This document shows, one piece after another, positions 15,166-21,723 of a stretch of DNA of 27,451 bases. The translations under genes were made by a program, and so were the position numbers. Each line of letters opens with the position of its first letter. Within the stretch, counting starts at the first letter, position 1. Location of the stretch: the NCBI RefSeq assembly GCF_036002505.1, contig NZ_DASYTH010000177.1, positions 1 through 27,451 on the forward strand, in the 5' to 3' direction. This stretch comes from DASYTH01 sp036002505 (GTDB lineage: Bacteria; Actinomycetota; Actinomycetes; Mycobacteriales; Pseudonocardiaceae). Under the pieces are notes generated by a model. The model saw nothing but the letters and a program-made list of their open reading frames with translations, was not told the origin of the DNA and did no database searches.

Positions 15166-15687
15166 GTGGAGGATGTGCCGGGTGGCGAGCAGGCCGAGTT
15201 CGTCGCATTCGTGCGGGCGCGGCAGCACCGGTTGCTGCGGTCGGCGTACCTGGTCTGCGGCGACCACCACCTGGCCGAGGATCTCCTGCAGGGGGCACTG
15301 GTCAAGCTGGCATTGCGGTGGGGCCGGGTCCGGGGCGGGGACCCGGAGGCGTACCTGCGCACGATCATGTACCGGGACGCGGTGTCCTGGTGGCGCCGGT
15401 GGCGGCGGGAGAACCTGACTTCGGCGCCGCCGGCCATGACCGGGGTGGACGGCAGCGAGGACGCGTCCACCCGGGTGGTGTTCGCGGAGGCGTTGCGCAG
15501 GTTGACGCCGCGTCAGCGGGCGGTGTTGGTGCTGCGTTTTCTCGAGGACCAGACCGAGGCGCGCACCGCCGAGGTGCTCGGGGTCTCGGTCGGAACGGTC
15601 AAGAGCCAGACCGCCGTCGCGCTGAAACGGCTCCGGGAGCTGGCACCGGAGCTCAAGGATCTGCTGACCGTGGGGGAGGGGCGATGA
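15166..15687 (+). CDS. SigE-family ECF RNA polymerase sigma factor
   Basis: This 173-residue protein has sigma region 2 at about residues 8-80 (FVAFVRARQHRLLRSAYLV, HHLAEDLLQGALVKLALRW, EAYLRTIMYRDAVSWWRR) and region 4 at about 105-160 (RRLTPRQRAVLVLRFLEDQ, TAEVLGVSVGTVKSQTAVALKRLRE, the HTH). This is the short actinobacterial SigE-type ECF group; it lacks the C-terminal SnoaL-like extension of ECF41. The start is GTG 15166 (GTG 15164 is out of frame). The stop overlaps the next gene by 4 bp, so the membrane protein downstream is its likely partner. The efflux genes that follow are its probable targets. Confidence 0.9.
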   Translation: MEDVPGGEQAEFVAFVRARQHRLLRSAYLVCGDHHLAEDLLQGALVKLALRWGRVRGGDPEAYLRTIMYRDAVSWWRRWRRENLTSAPPAMTGVDGSEDASTRVVFAEALRRLTPRQRAVLVLRFLEDQTEARTAEVLGVSVGTVKSQTAVALKRLRELAPELKDLLTVGEGR

Positions 15688-16763
15688 GCACCGACGAGAT
15701 CGCCCGGCTGCTCGGGAAGGCGGCGGCGGACGTGCCGGAACCGCGGCTGGCCGAGGGGGCGTGGGCGCGGTCCCGGCAGGTGATCAGGCGGCGCCGGGCG
15801 GTCGGTACCGGCCTCGCGGTGGCGGTGCTGCTGGGCGCCGTCGCGGTGACGGTGCCGCAGCGGTTCGGCGGTGCGCCGCCGGACGGCACGAACCCGACCA
15901 CGCCGGCGACGACCGGCACGATCATCGACCGGGTGCCGGCGACGGTGACCGACCGCACCGGTGTTCCGCTGCCGCGGCGGTCCGGGCAGTTCGGGCCCAA
16001 GGTGGAAACGCTGGCGAACCAGCCGGTGACCCGGGCGGCAGCGCTGTACGAGCCGGCTGTCCCCGCTTCCGCGCGGCAGCCCGGGCCGGTGTACGTGCTC
16101 GGTGAGGACGGCCTGTACCGCCGGATCGACGCGCCGGTGCTGGAGTTCGCCTTCGATGACGGCAAGCAGAACCGCGCCGATCCGCTACGCCCCACGGCGT
16201 TGTCGCCGGACGGGAAGCTTGCCGCGTTCCCTCAGGTCGACCGTCTTGTCGTGGTGAACCTGACGACCGGGCAGTACGGCTCGTACCCGGTCCCCGGGTT
16301 CAACAAGTACGTCCGGTGGCAGGGGACGCACGCGGTGCTGGTCGGGGCGGAGGACGGCGCGGCGTTCTCGGTGGATCTCGGTACCGGCAGGGCCGAGCCG
16401 GCGCAGGCGAAGCTGGCCGATCTGGCCGGCGCGGAACCGGTCACCCACGTGCCGCCGTCGGTCGACCAGAGTGGGCTCGGCTCGTTCCGGATCGCCCGCT
16501 GGCAGGGCCTGGCTTGGCGCAACGGCAACAAGATCGTCCGTGCGGCCGAGGGCTCGCTGCCGCTGGTGGCGGTCATCGACGTCGACCGCGCGGCCGTCGT
16601 CCGGGCGCTGGCGGTGCCGCCCGGCCCGGTCACCGTGCTGGGCTGGCTGGACGACCACACGGTGCTGGTGCAGACGAGCAAGGGCGTGCTCGCCTGGGAT
16701 GCCGGCAGCGGCCAGGTCACCTCGGTGGCCACGCCGTTCGACGGGGTCATCGCCCGGCCCTGA
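15684..16763 (+). CDS. Membrane-anchored beta-propeller-like protein, putative sigma-factor partner
   Basis: This 359-residue protein has a short cytoplasmic N-terminus (residues 1-38, including ARLLGKAAADVPEPRLAEGAW and a basic RQVIRRRRA), one transmembrane helix at ~39-57 (VGTGLAVAVLLGAVAVTV) and a long extracytoplasmic part. The latter has repeated WD40/propeller-like blades, e.g. TALSPDGKLAAFPQVDRLVVVNLTTGQ, HAVLVGAEDGAAFSVDLGTGRAE and HTVLVQTSKGVLAWDAGSGQV. It lacks the HxxxCxxC zinc motif of ZAS anti-sigma factors. The 4-bp overlap with the SigE gene, together with the common pairing of such genes in actinomycetes, suggests that it senses an envelope signal and regulates the sigma factor. 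That role is inferred. Confidence 0.75.
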   Translation: MSTDEIARLLGKAAADVPEPRLAEGAWARSRQVIRRRRAVGTGLAVAVLLGAVAVTVPQRFGGAPPDGTNPTTPATTGTIIDRVPATVTDRTGVPLPRRSGQFGPKVETLANQPVTRAAALYEPAVPASARQPGPVYVLGEDGLYRRIDAPVLEFAFDDGKQNRADPLRPTALSPDGKLAAFPQVDRLVVVNLTTGQYGSYPVPGFNKYVRWQGTHAVLVGAEDGAAFSVDLGTGRAEPAQAKLADLAGAEPVTHVPPSVDQSGLGSFRIARWQGLAWRNGNKIVRAAEGSLPLVAVIDVDRAAVVRALAVPPGPVTVLGWLDDHTVLVQTSKGVLAWDAGSGQVTSVATPFDGVIARP

Positions 16764-16804
16764 CCTGAAGAGCGATGGGACACGACGTGACAGCACGCAA
16801 CCTC

Positions 16805-16812
16805 AAAGGAGG
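16805..16812 (+). promoter_or_regulatory. Near-perfect ribosome-binding site AAAGGAGG
   Basis: AAAGGAGG sits 7 nt before ATG 16820 and fixes the lipoprotein start, ruling out an upstream in-frame ATG at 16775. It is the strongest Shine-Dalgarno sequence in the window, so this lipoprotein is probably made in excess over its operon mates. Confidence 0.8.
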
Positions 16813-16819
16813 TCATTCA

Positions 16820-17440
16820 ATGATAACCAAGCTCGGCATGCTCGCCGTCGCTGCCGTCGCCGTGACCGGATGTTCCGCGGCACAAAGCCAGAACGCGGGA
16901 AGCTCAGGTACCACGGCAGCCGGCACCACGACGGCCAGTTCCCCGGCCGCCAGCAGCCCGGCGACGAGCACCAGCGCCGCGCCGGCCGGGGGGAGCTACC
17001 AGGATCAGGTCATCGCCTGGGGGCGTCGGCTCGCGCAGTGCGCCCGGGAGCACGGGATCACGACGTTCCCGGACCCGACCGGTGTGCAGACCTCGGGCGA
17101 CGGGATCAGCCTGCCCGACTTCGGTGCCGCGCCGAAGGCCGACATCGGGCGGGCCGAGGAGCTCTGCCCGGACGTCTCGCGGGACATCCCGCACCCGCCG
17201 CCGCCCGGCCCGCCGAGCGCGGAGATCTTGCAGCGGATGCGGCAGTACGCGGCGTGCCTGCGGCAGAACGGCCTGTCCGCGTTTCCGGATCCCAAGGCGG
17301 ACGGCACCTTCCCGATCACCGGCACGCCGTTCGCCGGAATGGCCGCGTTCTCCGGTGGCGGGCCGATTCCGCAGAACATCGCCCAGGCCGAACGGCCGTG
17401 CCGGCGGTTCCAGGTCGGCTGGTACACCCGGGCGTCCTGA
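16820..17440 (+). CDS. Lipoprotein with duplicated C-x-R-x-x-G / FPDP motif, efflux-associated
   Basis: This 206-residue protein begins MITKLGMLAVAAVAVTGCSAA, a lipoprotein signal (lipobox VTGC, Cys18), followed by a Ser/Thr/Ala-rich linker to ~residue 55. The mature part contains two related units: AQCAREHGITTFPDPTG and AACLRQNGLSAFPDPKA. Further cysteines (ELCPD, ERPCRRF) suggest two disulfide-linked repeats. Proteins of this type are regularly found next to MacA/MacB-like ABC genes in actinomycetes, but I know no biochemical role. It is anchored outside the membrane. Its stop and the next start share one base (TGATG), so it is coupled to the adaptor gene, perhaps as an accessory or substrate-capturing component. 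Confidence 0.8.
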   Translation: MITKLGMLAVAAVAVTGCSAAQSQNAGSSGTTAAGTTTASSPAASSPATSTSAAPAGGSYQDQVIAWGRRLAQCAREHGITTFPDPTGVQTSGDGISLPDFGAAPKADIGRAEELCPDVSRDIPHPPPPGPPSAEILQRMRQYAACLRQNGLSAFPDPKADGTFPITGTPFAGMAAFSGGGPIPQNIAQAERPCRRFQVGWYTRAS

Positions 17441-18510
17441 TGCCTCGGGTCCGGATGCTGGTGGGTGGGGGAGCGGTGGTGGCGGTGTCGGTGGCCGGGG
17501 TGTGGCTCGCGGTCGGCGCCACGCCCCGGGCCGCCACCCCCGCGGAACCGGCGGTGGTCCTGACGACGGCGCGGGTCACCCGCGGCGAGGTCACCCAGCG
17601 GGTGTCAGTGGCCGGCACACTCGGCTACGCCGGTGGCTACACGGTGGCGAGCCACCTGCCGGCCGGCGTGCTGACCGCGGCGGCCGGGCCGGGGAGCGCC
17701 GTGGAGCGGGGCGGGAACCTGTTCGCGGTCAACGGGATCCCGGCCGTGCTGCTGTTCGGGCCGACGCCGGCGTACCGGGAGTTCGCGGCCGGCATGAGCG
17801 ACGGCGCCGACGTCCGGCAGCTCGAGGAGAACCTCGCCGCGCTGGGCCTGGCACCGGGTCCGGTGGACGAGCACTTCACCCCGACCACGGCCGCAGCCGT
17901 CCGGCGCTGGCAGGCCGCGCGGGGAGTGCCGGCGGCGCGGCGGACCGGGACCGTCCCGTTTGGACAGATCGTGTTCCTGCCCGGGCCGGTCCGGGTCAAC
18001 CAGGCCACGGCGCCGGTCGGCTCGGCGGTCGGGCCCGGGACGCCGGTGCTCGCCGGCAGCTCGACCACCCGGGTGGTCACCGCCGAGGTCACCACCGACC
18101 AGCAGCAGTTGGTGCATGCCGGGGACGCGGTGCGGGTGGGCCTGCCCGGCGGTCAGGTCGACGCGACGGTCACCGAGGTGGGCCGGGTCGCCAGCCGGGA
18201 CGACAACGGCGCGCCCGGTGCGACGAACCTGCCGACGATCCCGGTCACGATCGCGGTGACCCTGCCGGCGGGTTCGGGTGACCTCGACCAGGCGCCGGTC
18301 CAGGTCGCGATCACCACCGCGCGGCGGCCCGGCGTGCTGCTGGTGCCGGTCACCGCGCTGCTGGCCAAGCCGGGTGGCGGGTATCAGGTTCGAAGCGCTT
18401 CGACACTCATCGACGTGGAGCCGGGCCTGTTCGATGACGCGACGGGGCTGGTCGAAGTGAGCGGGTCCGGGCTCAGCGAGGGGATGGTCGTGGAGGTGCC
18501 GGCGACATGA
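17440..18510 (+). CDS. Efflux periplasmic adaptor (MacA/HlyD-like) with peptidoglycan-binding domain
   Basis: This 356-residue protein starts at ATG 17440, coupled to the lipoprotein stop. The N-terminal signal-anchor is residues ~5-26 (RMLVGGGAVVAVSVAGVWLAVG). Then comes the adaptor opening (VTRGEVTQRVSVAGTLGYAGGYTV), a lipoyl-like PAGVLTAAAGPGSAVERGGNLFAVNG, a PG_binding_1 domain at ~122-165 (GADVRQLEENLAALGLAP through AAVRRWQAARGV), and barrel and membrane-proximal segments with VTALLAKPGGGYQV near the end. Gram-positive adaptors with an inserted peptidoglycan-binding domain link MacB-type transporters to the wall. The stop overlaps the ATPase start (ATGA). A TCGAAGCGCTTCGA palindrome lies within the 3' end. 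Confidence 0.87.
   Translation: MPRVRMLVGGGAVVAVSVAGVWLAVGATPRAATPAEPAVVLTTARVTRGEVTQRVSVAGTLGYAGGYTVASHLPAGVLTAAAGPGSAVERGGNLFAVNGIPAVLLFGPTPAYREFAAGMSDGADVRQLEENLAALGLAPGPVDEHFTPTTAAAVRRWQAARGVPAARRTGTVPFGQIVFLPGPVRVNQATAPVGSAVGPGTPVLAGSSTTRVVTAEVTTDQQQLVHAGDAVRVGLPGGQVDATVTEVGRVASRDDNGAPGATNLPTIPVTIAVTLPAGSGDLDQAPVQVAITTARRPGVLLVPVTALLAKPGGGYQVRSASTLIDVEPGLFDDATGLVEVSGSGLSEGMVVEVPAT
18390..18403. repeat. Palindrome TCGAAGCGCTTCGA, copy in adaptor gene
   Basis: Perfect 14-bp palindrome near the adaptor 3' end. It matches the cores at 1054-1069 and 18520-18535. Confidence 0.6.
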
Positions 18511-19217
18511 TGGCGCTGCGTCGAAGCGCTTCGACCCCGGTGCTGGAGCTGGACCGGGTGAGCAAGACCTATCCGGGCACCCCGCCGGTGCGATCGCTGC
18601 GGGAGGTCGACCTGACCGTCCACAGTGGAGAGTTGGTGGCTGTGACCGGGCCGTCCGGTTCGGGGAAGACCACGCTGCTGAACCTCGCCGCGGCGCTGGA
18701 CCGGCCGAGTGCGGGCTCGGTGCGGCTGGCCGGGCAGCCGGTGCAGGACCTGCCGGACCGTCGGCTCGCCGGGCTCCGGGCCCGCCATCTCGGCGTGGTG
18801 TTCCAGCGGTTCTTCCTGCTCGACCAGCTTTCCGCGGTGGAGAACGTGGCGGCCGGGCTGCTGTACCGGGGAGTTCCGGCGAAGGAGCGGCGGGCCGCGG
18901 CCGTCGAAGCGCTGCACCGGGTCGGCCTGGCGCACCGGGCCGGGCACCGGGCGCGGCTGCTCTCCGGGGGCGAGCGTCAGCGGGTGGCCATCGCCCGGGC
19001 CATCGTCGGCCGGCCGTCCGTGGTGCTGGCCGACGAGCCCACCGGCAACCTCGACTCCGCCACCGGCGCGGAGATCCTGGATCTGCTGCGGGAGCTCAAC
19101 TCCGGCGGCGTCACCATCGTCGTGATCACCCACGACGCCCGGGTCGCCGCCGCCATGCGCCGCCACGTCGAGATCCAGGACGGCCGGATCGTCCACGACG
19201 AGGAGCGCCCGGCATGA
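18507..19217 (+). CDS. ABC transporter ATPase, MacB/LolD type
   Basis: This 236-residue ATPase has Walker A GPSGSGKTT at ~48-56, Q-loop VFQRFFLLDQLS, signature LLSGGERQRVAIARAI from ~151, Walker B VVLADEPTGN at ~172 and the switch histidine in VVITHD. FFLLDQLSAVENV followed by the D-loop GNLDSATG is typical of the MacB/LolD/FtsE group working with FtsX-type permeases. The start at ATG 18507 overlaps the adaptor stop; a second ATG follows directly. Codons 5-9 carry a second copy of the GTCGAAGCGCTTCGAC palindrome (encoding RSAS), 130 bp from the first. It powers the adaptor-permease complex at the membrane, exporting an unknown lipophilic compound, peptide or lipoprotein. Confidence 0.93.
   Translation: MMALRRSASTPVLELDRVSKTYPGTPPVRSLREVDLTVHSGELVAVTGPSGSGKTTLLNLAAALDRPSAGSVRLAGQPVQDLPDRRLAGLRARHLGVVFQRFFLLDQLSAVENVAAGLLYRGVPAKERRAAAVEALHRVGLAHRAGHRARLLSGGERQRVAIARAIVGRPSVVLADEPTGNLDSATGAEILDLLRELNSGGVTIVVITHDARVAAAMRRHVEIQDGRIVHDEERPA
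18520..18535. repeat. Palindrome GTCGAAGCGCTTCGAC, copy in ATPase gene
   Basis: Perfect 16-bp palindrome spanning codons 5-10 of the ATPase gene, identical to 1054-1069. Confidence 0.6.
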
Positions 19218-20500
19218 GCGCCCCGCGAATCCGGAACACGCCTACGCGAAAGCGGAACACGCCTACGCGAATCCGGGACACGGCTACGCGAATCCGGGAC
19301 ACGGCTACGGGAGGGCGGGACACGCCGGTGCTGCGGGCCGCCGATCTTCTGCCGCAGGCCGTGCTGGGGCCGCGGAGCCGGCCGGTGCGCGCGGTGCTGT
19401 CCATTCTCGGGGTCGCCATCGGCATCGCGGCGATCGTGGCGGTGCTGGGGATCACCCGGTCCAGCCAGTCCGACCTGCTGGCGCGGATCGACCGGTTGGG
19501 CACCAACCTGCTCACTGTCGCGGTGGGACGGTCGCCGACCGGGCAGCGGGTCGAGTTGCCGGCCGCCGCGCCGGTCACGATCGCGCGCACGTCCGGGGTC
19601 CGGCACGTGGCGCCGACCGCGGAGTTGCCCGGGCTGTCGGTCTACCGGACCGACCAGATCCCGGCCTACCGCGGCAGCGGCCTGGCCGCCCGCGCCTGCG
19701 ACCCCGCCCTACTGTCCACATTGGACGCCCGGCTCGTCGCCGGGGTGTTCCTCAGCGCCGCGACGGCCGGTTACCCGACGACGGTGCTGGGCCACGACGC
19801 GGCCCAGCAGCTCGGCGTCACCGGGCCCGGCGGGAGGATCTACCTCGGCGGGCACTGGTTCGTGGTGGTCGGCGTGCTGCGCCCGGTGGAGCTGGCCCCG
19901 GAGATCGACCACGCCGCGCTGATCGGGTTCCCGGTCGCCGCCCGGCTGTTCCGGTACGACAACCATCCCAGCCTGATCTATGTGCGCACCGACACCGAGC
20001 GCACCGCCGCCGTCGCCGACCTGCTGGCCCCGGCCGCCACCCCGGAGCACCCGGAGGCCGTCTCGATCGGCCGCCCGTCCGACGCGCTGACCGCCCGGCT
20101 CGCCGTCGCGGACTCGACCACCTCGCTCTACCTCGGCCTGGGCGCGGTCGCCCTGCTCGTCGGCGGCATCGGCATCGCCAACACCATGGTCATCTCCGTG
20201 ATCGAGCGCCGCGGCGAGATCGGCCTGCGCCGCGCCCTCGGCGCCGCCCGCCGGCACATCGCCGCCCAGTTCCTCACCGAGTCCCTGATCCTCGCCACCT
20301 TCGGGGCACTCGCCGGCATCACCCTCGGCCTCGCCATCACCACCACCGTCGCCCGCATGCACGACTGGACGGTCGGTGTGCCCCCGGCCGCGCTCTGGGG
20401 CGCCCTCGTCGCGGCCGTCCTCATCGGCGCGCTCGCCGGCCTCGACCCCGCCATCCGCGCCGCCCGCCTCGCCCCTGCCGAAGCCCTCCGTTCGGAGTAA
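19214..20500 (+). CDS. MacB/FtsX-family ABC transporter permease
   Basis: This 428-residue permease starts at ATG 19214, overlapping the ATPase stop. Residues ~5-39 are an unusual Arg/Thr-rich tail of five heptads (RIRNTPT-RKRNTPT-RIRDTAT-RIRDTAT) encoded by a 21-bp DNA repeat. TM1 follows at about 58-78 (AVLSILGVAIGIAAIVAVLG), then a MacB periplasmic-core domain to ~295, then the FtsX domain with three helices (LGLGAVALLVGGIGIANTMVIS, RRGEIGLRRALGAARRHI loop, ILATFGALAGITLGLAITT, WGALVAAVLIGALAGL). The C-terminus IRAARLAPAEALRSE is typical. An alternative start at GTG 19328 would omit the repeats but has only a weak ribosome-binding site. Confidence 0.9.
   Translation: MSAPRIRNTPTRKRNTPTRIRDTATRIRDTATGGRDTPVLRAADLLPQAVLGPRSRPVRAVLSILGVAIGIAAIVAVLGITRSSQSDLLARIDRLGTNLLTVAVGRSPTGQRVELPAAAPVTIARTSGVRHVAPTAELPGLSVYRTDQIPAYRGSGLAARACDPALLSTLDARLVAGVFLSAATAGYPTTVLGHDAAQQLGVTGPGGRIYLGGHWFVVVGVLRPVELAPEIDHAALIGFPVAARLFRYDNHPSLIYVRTDTERTAAVADLLAPAATPEHPEAVSIGRPSDALTARLAVADSTTSLYLGLGAVALLVGGIGIANTMVISVIERRGEIGLRRALGAARRHIAAQFLTESLILATFGALAGITLGLAITTTVARMHDWTVGVPPAALWGALVAAVLIGALAGLDPAIRAARLAPAEALRSE
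19226..19330 (+). repeat. Five 21-bp tandem repeats inside the permease N-terminus
   Basis: Units at 19226, 19247, 19268 and 19289 follow CGAATCCGGGACACGGCTACG with few changes; units 3 and 4 are identical. A degenerate fifth unit is at 19310. Since 21 is a multiple of 3 the frame is kept, giving a heptapeptide repeat. Confidence 0.9.
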
Positions 20501-20644
20501 CGATTGGTGCCGGCGGAGACGGTGCGTTTTGTGGAAAAGCAACATCAACGCTGTCGGAGCGGCGGCAAAATGCGGGTCATTGTGCTCTGTATGCGGCAAC
20601 GTTTGGATGGAAGAATCAGATCTCCTGACCTGAGGCGGGGCTGC
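20501..20644 (+). promoter_or_regulatory. Leader/promoter region of the CHAT-FlhA-like operon
   Basis: This 144-bp gap is visibly more AT-rich than its surroundings (around 20525-20545 and 20590-20625), separating the efflux operon from the CHAT operon. It presumably holds the operon promoter; I cannot fix -10/-35 boxes. GAGG at 20632-20635 is the probable ribosome-binding site for ATG 20645. Confidence 0.45.
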
Positions 20645-21718
20645 ATGAACGTGATGTCGGCGGGAAGTGGCCGGGTTCGCGCGTTGCTCGATCGGCTCGC
20701 CGGCACGCCGGCCAAGCGGCCGACGATCGTTGACTTTCCCCCGGAGCGCGTACTGGGTGAATCATTCGCGCAACCGGCGATGCGGCCGCGGCAAGACTAT
20801 TTTGAGGTCACGGTCAACGAGCTGCACCTCTCCCTCCAGCGGAAATGGTTCAGGAGCTACGATCCGCTCGTTTACACCGTTGTCGAGTTCGAGCACGGTA
20901 CCCAGTGGCGTGCGGTTCCGTTCGTGGTCGGTCCGCAACTCGTGCAGAGCGCCGCGACCGAACTCGGTGACGCCGCTGGCGTCGTACTCACCGACACCCG
21001 GGTCGCGGGCCTGCACCCGTTCAAGGGCGACCGGCTGGCCCTCACCGTGCTGCTCTGCGAGCTGGAGCAACACGACTACATGCGCGGCTTGCTCCGGGGA
21101 GTTGAACGGGTGGCTCGTGCAGTCGACATGACCGGGGTACTCGGCCCGGCGCTGCGCACGGCCGAGGCCGTGATGGACAGCGTCGACGACATTCTCGGCT
21201 TCGACTCGACACAGTTGCTCGCAGGGCTGCGCCGGGAGCTGGTACCGGCCGGCGGCATACCATCGCCATCCTACTTCGCCATGATCGCACAACCCGATGT
21301 GAACCTGAGTCGCTTGTGGGTGAACAAGGGGCGACTGCATGAGGGCCAGTCCGCCACGGCCGCGACGCCGTATCGCGGCAGCGATTACACGCTGGTGAGC
21401 CTCCGGGCATCGGCCACGCGTCACGACGTCGACCTGCTTCCCTTCCAGTCACTGTGGGAGCAGGCGAAGCGCGAGGCGAACCGTTCCGTCAACCGGCAAC
21501 TGTGGGAACAACGGGGCCGGGCGTCCCTGTTCACGCTCGCCGAGGCGATCTACGACAGCCCCGACCTGACTCTCGATCAACAGAAGGCCCTCATCCTCGA
21601 ATACGAGGAGCGCGCGATTCTGCTTCGCGACGGTGCGCAGCGGCGGCAAAACCTCGGGCCGGTGGACCGCCGGGAAATCGACTCCCGGCCACTGTCGGCG
21701 AGCATCCTGGAACTCTGA
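20645..21718 (+). CDS. Unknown protein, first gene of the CHAT-FlhA-like operon
   Basis: I do not recognise a named family. From ATG 20645 (GAGG 9 nt upstream; ATG 20654 also possible) the product is 357 residues, soluble, without signal or membrane helices. Residues ~50-140 look like a compact alpha/beta domain (DYFEVTVNELHLSLQRKW, YTVVEFEHGTQWRAVPFVVGP, VVLTDTRVAGLHPFKGDRLALTVLLCEL). Residues ~143-200 are helical (YMRGLLRGVERVARAVD, RTAEAVMDSVDDILGF), then a strand-rich part (PSYFAMIAQPDVNLSRLWV, DYTLVSLRASATRHDVDLLPF). The C-terminal ~80 residues form a charged helical tail (LWEQAKREANRSVNRQLWEQ, LDQQKALILEYEERAILLRDG). Its stop is 5 bp before the CHAT gene, so it is a partner, perhaps an adaptor, regulator or substrate. 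Confidence 0.75.
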   Translation: MNVMSAGSGRVRALLDRLAGTPAKRPTIVDFPPERVLGESFAQPAMRPRQDYFEVTVNELHLSLQRKWFRSYDPLVYTVVEFEHGTQWRAVPFVVGPQLVQSAATELGDAAGVVLTDTRVAGLHPFKGDRLALTVLLCELEQHDYMRGLLRGVERVARAVDMTGVLGPALRTAEAVMDSVDDILGFDSTQLLAGLRRELVPAGGIPSPSYFAMIAQPDVNLSRLWVNKGRLHEGQSATAATPYRGSDYTLVSLRASATRHDVDLLPFQSLWEQAKREANRSVNRQLWEQRGRASLFTLAEAIYDSPDLTLDQQKALILEYEERAILLRDGAQRRQNLGPVDRREIDSRPLSASILEL

Positions 21719-21723
21719 GCGCA

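Noticed and set aside
15166..15687. ECF41 sigma factor that would read the promoter at 14240
   Set aside because: The protein ends right after region 4 and lacks the SnoaL-like C-terminal extension of ECF41; it fits the short SigE-type group.
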